A model generated the notes under the pieces. That model saw only the letters and a list, made by a program, of their open reading frames with translations. It was not told where the DNA came from and did not search any database. Below are positions 60,778 through 64,000 of a stretch of 64,000 bases of DNA, in pieces (the first letter of the stretch is position 1; each line of letters begins with the position of its first letter). The stretch comes from an uncultured Veillonellaceae bacterium (GTDB taxonomy: Bacteria > Bacillota > Negativicutes > Veillonellales > Dialisteraceae): positions 19,875-83,874 of the forward strand of contig CASEBK010000003.1 in the NCBI GenBank assembly GCA_949286115.1, given 5' to 3'. The translations under genes and the position numbers were made by a program.

Positions 60778-60808
60778 GAAGGGGCGGGGCACCGCCCCGG
60801 CCCCCTTC
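60778..60808 (+). terminator. very stable GC hairpin after the 32-residue peptide gene
   Basis: GAAGGGG-CGGGGC and GCCCCG-CCCCTTC pair with an ACC loop and one bulged base, right after the stop at 60774. No T-run follows, so it is more probably an RNA-stabilising or partial terminator hairpin. Confidence 0.6.
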
Positions 60809-60818
60809 ATCTACATCT

Positions 60819-60824
60819 ATTATA
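60819..60824 (-). promoter_or_regulatory. candidate antisense promoter -10 box
   Basis: TATAAT on the minus strand just beyond the GC hairpin; the -35 region is poor. Transcripts from it would run antisense through the 32-residue peptide gene to the hairpin at 60536-60562. Confidence 0.3.
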
Positions 60825-60826
60825 TC

Positions 60827-60961
60827 ATGAAGACGAAAAATGTATTGCTCATCTTGACCGCATGCAGCTATATACGGCTGTACTTCTCGCAGGACTGGCT
60901 TTCCATCCTTGCTGCCGCGGTCATCACCATCGCATCTGTCGTTTACATCTACAGGAGGTAA
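60827..60961 (+). CDS. 44-residue membrane peptide
   Basis: MKTKNVLLILTACSYIRLYF SQDW, then LSILAAAVITIASVVYIYRR. Two hydrophobic stretches (5-13 and 25-40) with a basic end. No good ribosome site precedes the ATG, so translation is uncertain; the stop region contains the AGGAGG site of the next gene, which lies 3 bases on, so the two would be coupled. Function unknown. Confidence 0.45.
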   Translation: MKTKNVLLILTACSYIRLYFSQDWLSILAAAVITIASVVYIYRR

Positions 60962-60964
60962 AAA

Positions 60965-61168
60965 ATGAAACTCATCGAAGAAGTCATGACAGCTACCGAA
61001 GCCGCCGAAAAATGGCATCTCGCCGGCCGCACGATCCAGCAGGCATGCACCGGCCAGAAAGGGTTTCCGCCCCGCTTCACGCCAGATGAAGCCCGCAAGA
61101 CCGGCCGCATCTGGCTCGTCACCCGGGAAGGCATGGAGCGTGTCTACGGCCCGCAGCCGGAAGACTGA
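60965..61168 (+). CDS. small helix-turn-helix DNA-binding protein
   Basis: 67 residues, ATG after AGGAGGTAAAAA. MTATEAAEKWHLAGRTIQQACTGQ is a MerR/excisionase-type helix-turn-helix, with RIWLVTREGMERVYG as the wing-like tail. Such proteins are common in phage accessory regions as excisionase or small regulators. It ends a three-gene plus-strand cassette with its own promoter and terminator. Target unknown. Confidence 0.75.
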   Translation: MKLIEEVMTATEAAEKWHLAGRTIQQACTGQKGFPPRFTPDEARKTGRIWLVTREGMERVYGPQPED

Positions 61169-61173
61169 AATAG

Positions 61174-61197
61174 AAAAGCACCCGCAAGGGTGCTTTT
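61174..61197. terminator. bidirectional terminator between the cassette and the holin-like gene
   Basis: AAAAGCACCC GCAA GGGTGCTTTT, a perfect 10-bp stem with T-runs on both strands. Confidence 0.9.
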
Positions 61198-61212
61198 CGC
61201 TTGTCCGTTCTT

Positions 61213-61533
61213 TCATTGATGCGCCTCCGGAGGATCCACCGGCAACTCCATCACGCGGCCGATTAATGGCGGAATGGTCCCGTTTCCTCCGAGCACCTGA
61301 TAGATGGCAAACATGTGATTGATATCGTCCCGCGCTTCGGTGGTGCAGTAGCCTCCTTCAAGGCATTTTTCCAGCTTGTGCAGGAGGCGGTCACGCAGGA
61401 GAGCGCATACACCTTCTTTGATGAGTCCGTAGTCTCTGTGCCCGGTGCGCAGACTCCGCCACAGATATCCGATGGCGAGACCGGCCAGCATGTAAAGCGC
61501 CTGTCCGATATAGTGCCAGAGTATATCTTCCAT
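61213..61533 (-). CDS. phage holin-like small membrane protein
   Basis: 106 residues from the ATG at 61533, one base after the tail gene stop. Residues 1-24 hold one membrane helix (ILWHYIGQALYMLAGLAIGYL). The rest is helical and soluble: YGLIKEGVCALLRDRLLHKLEKCLEGGYCTTEARDDINHMFAIYQVLGGNGTIPPLIGRVMELP. The LLRDRLL...GYC...YxxLGGNGT pattern is shared by a group of Firmicute-phage proteins usually annotated as holins or tail-lysis linkers. Position between tail and endolysin genes fits. The holin role itself is inference. Confidence 0.7.
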   Translation of the reverse strand: MEDILWHYIGQALYMLAGLAIGYLWRSLRTGHRDYGLIKEGVCALLRDRLLHKLEKCLEGGYCTTEARDDINHMFAIYQVLGGNGTIPPLIGRVMELPVDPPEAHQ

Positions 61534-61534
61534 G

Positions 61535-62296
61535 TTATTCTGTGACCTCTTTCCACCCCTGCGGGTATGCATCGGGCGCCCAGACATTGTTGTCGATCGT
61601 ACTCTCGTAAACTTTGCCATTATACGTTACCCTGTCCCCGATCATGTACGGATTGGTCGAGTCGGGCTGTTCCCACGGCAGCGGTTCTCCGGTCGTGGAG
61701 GTAAGCACCTTTGCCCAGAGGCTCGGCGCATCGGTCGGTGTCCATGTCGCTTGCGAGGTGTGGGCCTGTAGGCATTTGTACAAGGTGCTGTCATACATGA
61801 CACGGTCCCCTACGCTGTACGCATGGCTGGCACTGTCCCACACCGGGAAATAATCTGTCATCTTGAGCGCAGCCGCATCTGGCACGGCGGCGAGCGTTGT
61901 CTGGTACTCTGCCTGTAAGGGTGCGATGCTCCCTCCTGCTAGCATCATGCGGGTAGTGCGTGTGGTGATCGAGTTGAGCGTCGTCTTCGCCTCTGTCGCC
62001 TGCTGCGCGGCTTTCTGGTCGGCCAGTTCTTCCGCGGTCGGCTCCGGCGGCGGTACGGGCTGGCCGGTCTCTTTGTCGTAGGTGTATCCGCTCACGTAGA
62101 GTTTATGATCTTCGTACGATGTTTCTACTGCCAGATCGTCCGGATATTTTTCCGCGGCTTCCTTTTTCAGGTCATCCATGGTCTTTTCGGACAGGAGCGG
62201 CAGCGACGTGATCCGTTTTCCCTCCACGTCAAAGATATCAAGATACTGTGTGACTTTGTGCGGCTTTGGCTGCATGATTTTGGACAGGATGCTCAT
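61535..62296 (-). CDS. phage tail protein with two carbohydrate-binding (CBM5/12-like) domains
   Basis: 253 residues. Residues 1-80 form a small mixed domain (KVTQYLDIFDVEGKRITSL, VETSYEDHKLYVSGY). A helical linker (86-150) has repeats of AAQQATEAKTTLNSITTRTTR. Two carbohydrate-binding type 5/12 modules follow: HAYSVGDRVMYDSTLYKCLQAHTSQATWTP and NPYMIGDRVTYNGKVYESTIDNNVWAPDAYPQGWKEV. These bind surface polysaccharides or peptidoglycan. The layout fits a tail-tip or tail-fibre protein. It is followed by holin, lysis and endolysin genes, in standard late-gene order. Confidence 0.8.
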   Translation of the reverse strand: MSILSKIMQPKPHKVTQYLDIFDVEGKRITSLPLLSEKTMDDLKKEAAEKYPDDLAVETSYEDHKLYVSGYTYDKETGQPVPPPEPTAEELADQKAAQQATEAKTTLNSITTRTTRMMLAGGSIAPLQAEYQTTLAAVPDAAALKMTDYFPVWDSASHAYSVGDRVMYDSTLYKCLQAHTSQATWTPTDAPSLWAKVLTSTTGEPLPWEQPDSTNPYMIGDRVTYNGKVYESTIDNNVWAPDAYPQGWKEVTE

Positions 62297-62341
62297 ATTT
62301 CCTCCTATACTAAAATGACCTCCAGTAAAGGAGGTTTAGAA

Positions 62342-63367
62342 ATGAAAAATCCAAATGGATACGGGTGTATCAAAAAACTTTCGGGAAACCGGCGGAGGCC
62401 GTATATCTTTGTAGTTTCGGAGCAGGGAAAGCAGCGCGTCATCGGCTCTTTCTCCTCTCAGGTGGAAGCACTGATTTTTCAGACTGACTACAATCGCACT
62501 CATGGCCGTCCCCGCCTTTCCGATAATAAAATCACATGGGCCGAGCTGTACCACCGATGGCTTCCGGCGCATATCGAGCACACAGGACCCTCCGCAAGCA
62601 CTCTCGCCGGATACCGCGCCGCGTATCGACACTGCGCGCCGCTCTATGATCTGGAGGTCTCCAAAATCAAATACCGGCACTTGCAGGATGTGATCGACCG
62701 CATGAAAAAAGCAGGACTGTCATACAGTTCCTGCAAAAAGGTACGGTCCCTGCTGTCCCTTACGTTCCGGTATGCACTTCGCATGGAATATACGCACCGA
62801 TCTTTTGACCGTCTCATACAAATCGGAAAGAATAAACCGGTACGGCCGCACAAACCGTTTTCCCGGCAGCTGATCAACCGGCTGTGGGCGCATGTGGATG
62901 CACCCGGCGTCGATACGGTACTCATCCTCATCTACTCCGGCATGCGCGTCAGTGAGATGCTGCACCTGCGGAAATCTGATGTGAATCGTCGGCAGAAATA
63001 CTTTGATATCAGGCAATCGAAGACGGTTTCCGGCATCCGTATCATTCCCATCCATGACCGCATCTGGCCTCTTGTGGAAGCTCGCATGCAGTGTCCCGGA
63101 GACTGTCTGATCGCCGACGATGAAGGATGCCCCTATGACTACTCTCGATACTGTACCGTCTGGCGGCGCGTGATGGATCTCATCCGTGGCAGCGGTCACA
63201 CCACGCACGACTGCCGCCACACCTGTGCCACCCTGCTGGATAATGCCTGTGCGAATCCAAACGCGGTACGCCGCATCCTCGGACATGCCGACGGCGATGT
63301 GACGGATAAAGTCTACACCCACAAGGCGCTCCGACAGCTCCGGAAAGCGATCAATCTCATCAAGTGA
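62342..63367 (+). CDS. int: tyrosine recombinase / phage integrase
   Basis: 341 residues from the ATG at 62342 with AAAGGAGG 6 bases upstream; longer frames from 62105 have no site. Residues 1-52 are an AP2-like arm-binding domain (GCIKKLSGNRRRPYIFVVSEQGKQRVIGSFSSQVEAL). A core-binding helical domain covers 65-160. The catalytic domain has R202 (SGMRVSEMLHL), HDCRH with H289 and R292, H315 (ILGHADGDV) and nucleophile Y325 (DKVYTHK). The full catalytic set is present. It lies 45 bases from the start of the divergent tail gene. It could serve as an excisive integrase or rearrange nearby cassettes. Confidence 0.92.
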   Translation: MKNPNGYGCIKKLSGNRRRPYIFVVSEQGKQRVIGSFSSQVEALIFQTDYNRTHGRPRLSDNKITWAELYHRWLPAHIEHTGPSASTLAGYRAAYRHCAPLYDLEVSKIKYRHLQDVIDRMKKAGLSYSSCKKVRSLLSLTFRYALRMEYTHRSFDRLIQIGKNKPVRPHKPFSRQLINRLWAHVDAPGVDTVLILIYSGMRVSEMLHLRKSDVNRRQKYFDIRQSKTVSGIRIIPIHDRIWPLVEARMQCPGDCLIADDEGCPYDYSRYCTVWRRVMDLIRGSGHTTHDCRHTCATLLDNACANPNAVRRILGHADGDVTDKVYTHKALRQLRKAINLIK

Positions 63368-63369
63368 GT

Positions 63370-63441
63370 GTTACTATCCCGTTACTGATGCGTGCTTTGC
63401 ACCGTGTTTCCTTTTATGCCATCCGTGTTACTGATGTTACC
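63370..63441 (+). repeat. four GTTAC(T/C) direct repeats after the integrase
   Basis: GTTACT at 63370-63375, 63381-63386 and 63427-63432, and GTTACC at 63436-63441; two close pairs, 11 and 9 bases apart. Short direct repeats next to an integrase gene with an arm-binding domain are candidate arm-type sites. Confidence 0.45.
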
Positions 63442-63455
63442 GATTTTTTATCGTC

Positions 63456-63477
63456 AAACCGCCCTATCTGGCGGTTT
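63456..63477 (+). terminator. terminator of the integrase gene
   Basis: AAACCGCC CTATCT GGCGGTTT followed by TCGTTTTG, about 90 bases after the stop. Confidence 0.85.
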
Positions 63478-63601
63478 TCGTTTTGCGTGTTTTCGGCACT
63501 GTCCGCGTTTGTGCGGATTTTAGAAAATCAAAAATTTTCTCGTCTTTTCCACACAATCTCGTTCATTCTTCTGATTCATCATTCTTGCTTTTCTCTTTAA
63601 A

Positions 63602-63859
63602 CAGGGGGTAAAGATAGAAAAGCCTATAGACGTGTCTTTTTCTGTCATCCTCCCTATTTCCTTTTCAACACCCTTTATGGCCATCGTTTCACAGCCGCAG
63701 TACATTGGCTATTCAGGCCCGGAAAACAATGCAAATGCCAAAGTTTGGCGTATCCATACGCTGACAGAATCCGGTTTCAGTGTCAAGCCTGACGAATGGA
63801 GCGATATCGGAGATGGTATGATTGGGATCGCCTATGCATTTTCTGTTGGAATCATATAG
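63602..63859 (+). pseudogene. headless tail-tip (phage fibre C-terminal) coding segment 1
   Basis: An open frame without a good start or ribosome site, running from the CAGGGGG at 63602 to a TAG at 63857. The reading QGV, then DVSFSVILPISFSTPFMAIVS, VWRIHTLTESGFSV and IGIAYAFSVGI is that of a gp53-like tail-fibre C-terminal domain. Such domains usually start with Q(W)G and a strand ending in FP[IL]xFxTxF. Only the tip exists, so it cannot be a free protein. It is either a remnant or a switching cassette. A GTG at 63632 is the first start in frame. Confidence 0.55.
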
Positions 63860-63875
63860 ACAGGGGGGAGTTCTT

Positions 63876-64000
63876 GTGCGTGGTAATTATTTCACCTACC
63901 CAATCGAATATAAACACAGCGTACTGTCGGTGCAAGGAATCGTAAGAAGCAACGGCTCCGATGACGCTTTTTGGTACCCATGTTTAAGTCAAATAAGCAA
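63876..64000 (+). CDS. headless tail-tip coding segment 2 (cut by window edge)
   Basis: Begins 16 bases after segment 1's stop, at a GTG (or in frame from the CAGGGGGG at 63861). The reading QGGVLVRGNYFTYPIEYKHS, then VLSVQGIVRSNGSDDAFWYP follows the same plan as segment 1 (QG, then YPI, then a strand). GGGGGGAG lies 5 bases upstream of the GTG, so translation is possible. The frame stays open to the end of the window. It may be a second tail tip or the start of a complete gene. Confidence 0.45.
   Translation, partial: MRGNYFTYPIEYKHSVLSVQGIVRSNGSDDAFWYPCLSQIS

Overview
The window looks like a chromosomal segment of a diderm Firmicute (class Negativicutes, probably Veillonellales such as Dialister or Megasphaera). 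Firmicute-type genes (KtrAB, FloA/NfeD, PFL/ACT pair, an MreB paralogue, RibBA, a UgtP-like glycolipid synthase) sit beside outer-membrane genes (lpxD, a lipid A acyltransferase, bamA, tamB, three OmpH/Skp genes, tolC, mlaEFD). The genus is inference; no rRNA or tRNA is present.

Layout. 1-2.5 kb: end of an MFS exporter gene, an alpha/beta hydrolase and an LpxL-like acyltransferase. 2.5-3.8 kb: a scar with a truncated phage DUF2213 gene and a decayed IS30-family element. 4.0-20.7 kb, all on the minus strand: an outer-membrane biogenesis cluster, read mlaE-mlaF-mlaD-tolC-tamB-sigma factor-single-pass membrane protein-bamA-unknown OM protein-three ompH-lpxD. 20.7-29.3 kb: S55 peptidase, lipoyl-like protein, MreB-like protein, murA, ktrA, ktrB, a glycolipid glycosyltransferase and HU. 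29.4-37.1 kb: mazG, a lipid/polysaccharide flippase, mfd, folK, folB and folP. 37.2-37.4 kb: a candidate small RNA. 37.7-41.35 kb: riboflavin operon ribD-ribE-ribBA-ribH behind an FMN riboswitch. 41.4-51.2 kb: tmk, pth, prs, glmU, nitroreductase, a DapF-fold epimerase, membrane proteins, floA-nfeD and a PFL/ACT pair. 51.6-54.95 kb, plus strand: exoA, a two-component pair and a sugar-nucleotide epimerase.

54.99-64.0 kb is accessory. It holds an intact IS3-family element that truncates a large phage-type polyvalent protein gene, a small leaderless type I-C-like CRISPR array without cas genes, and a phage module. On the minus strand that module has a tail protein, a holin-like protein, small membrane proteins, an amidase endolysin and two heavily overlapping spanin-like genes. 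On the plus strand lie a small promoter-driven cassette of tiny proteins plus an HTH protein, a tyrosine recombinase, and two headless tail-tip-like coding segments running off the window.

Most interesting points: (i) tandem tail-tip cassettes beside a tyrosine recombinase, (ii) the overlapping spanin candidates needed to lyse a diderm host, (iii) the plus-strand cassette in the lysis region, possibly a type I toxin-antitoxin or superinfection module, (iv) a sigma factor plus anti-sigma-like membrane protein inside the bamA/tamB cluster, (v) the small RNA at 37.3 kb, and (vi) MlaD with a C-terminal beta-rich domain. All functional calls come from reading the sequence; no database search was run.
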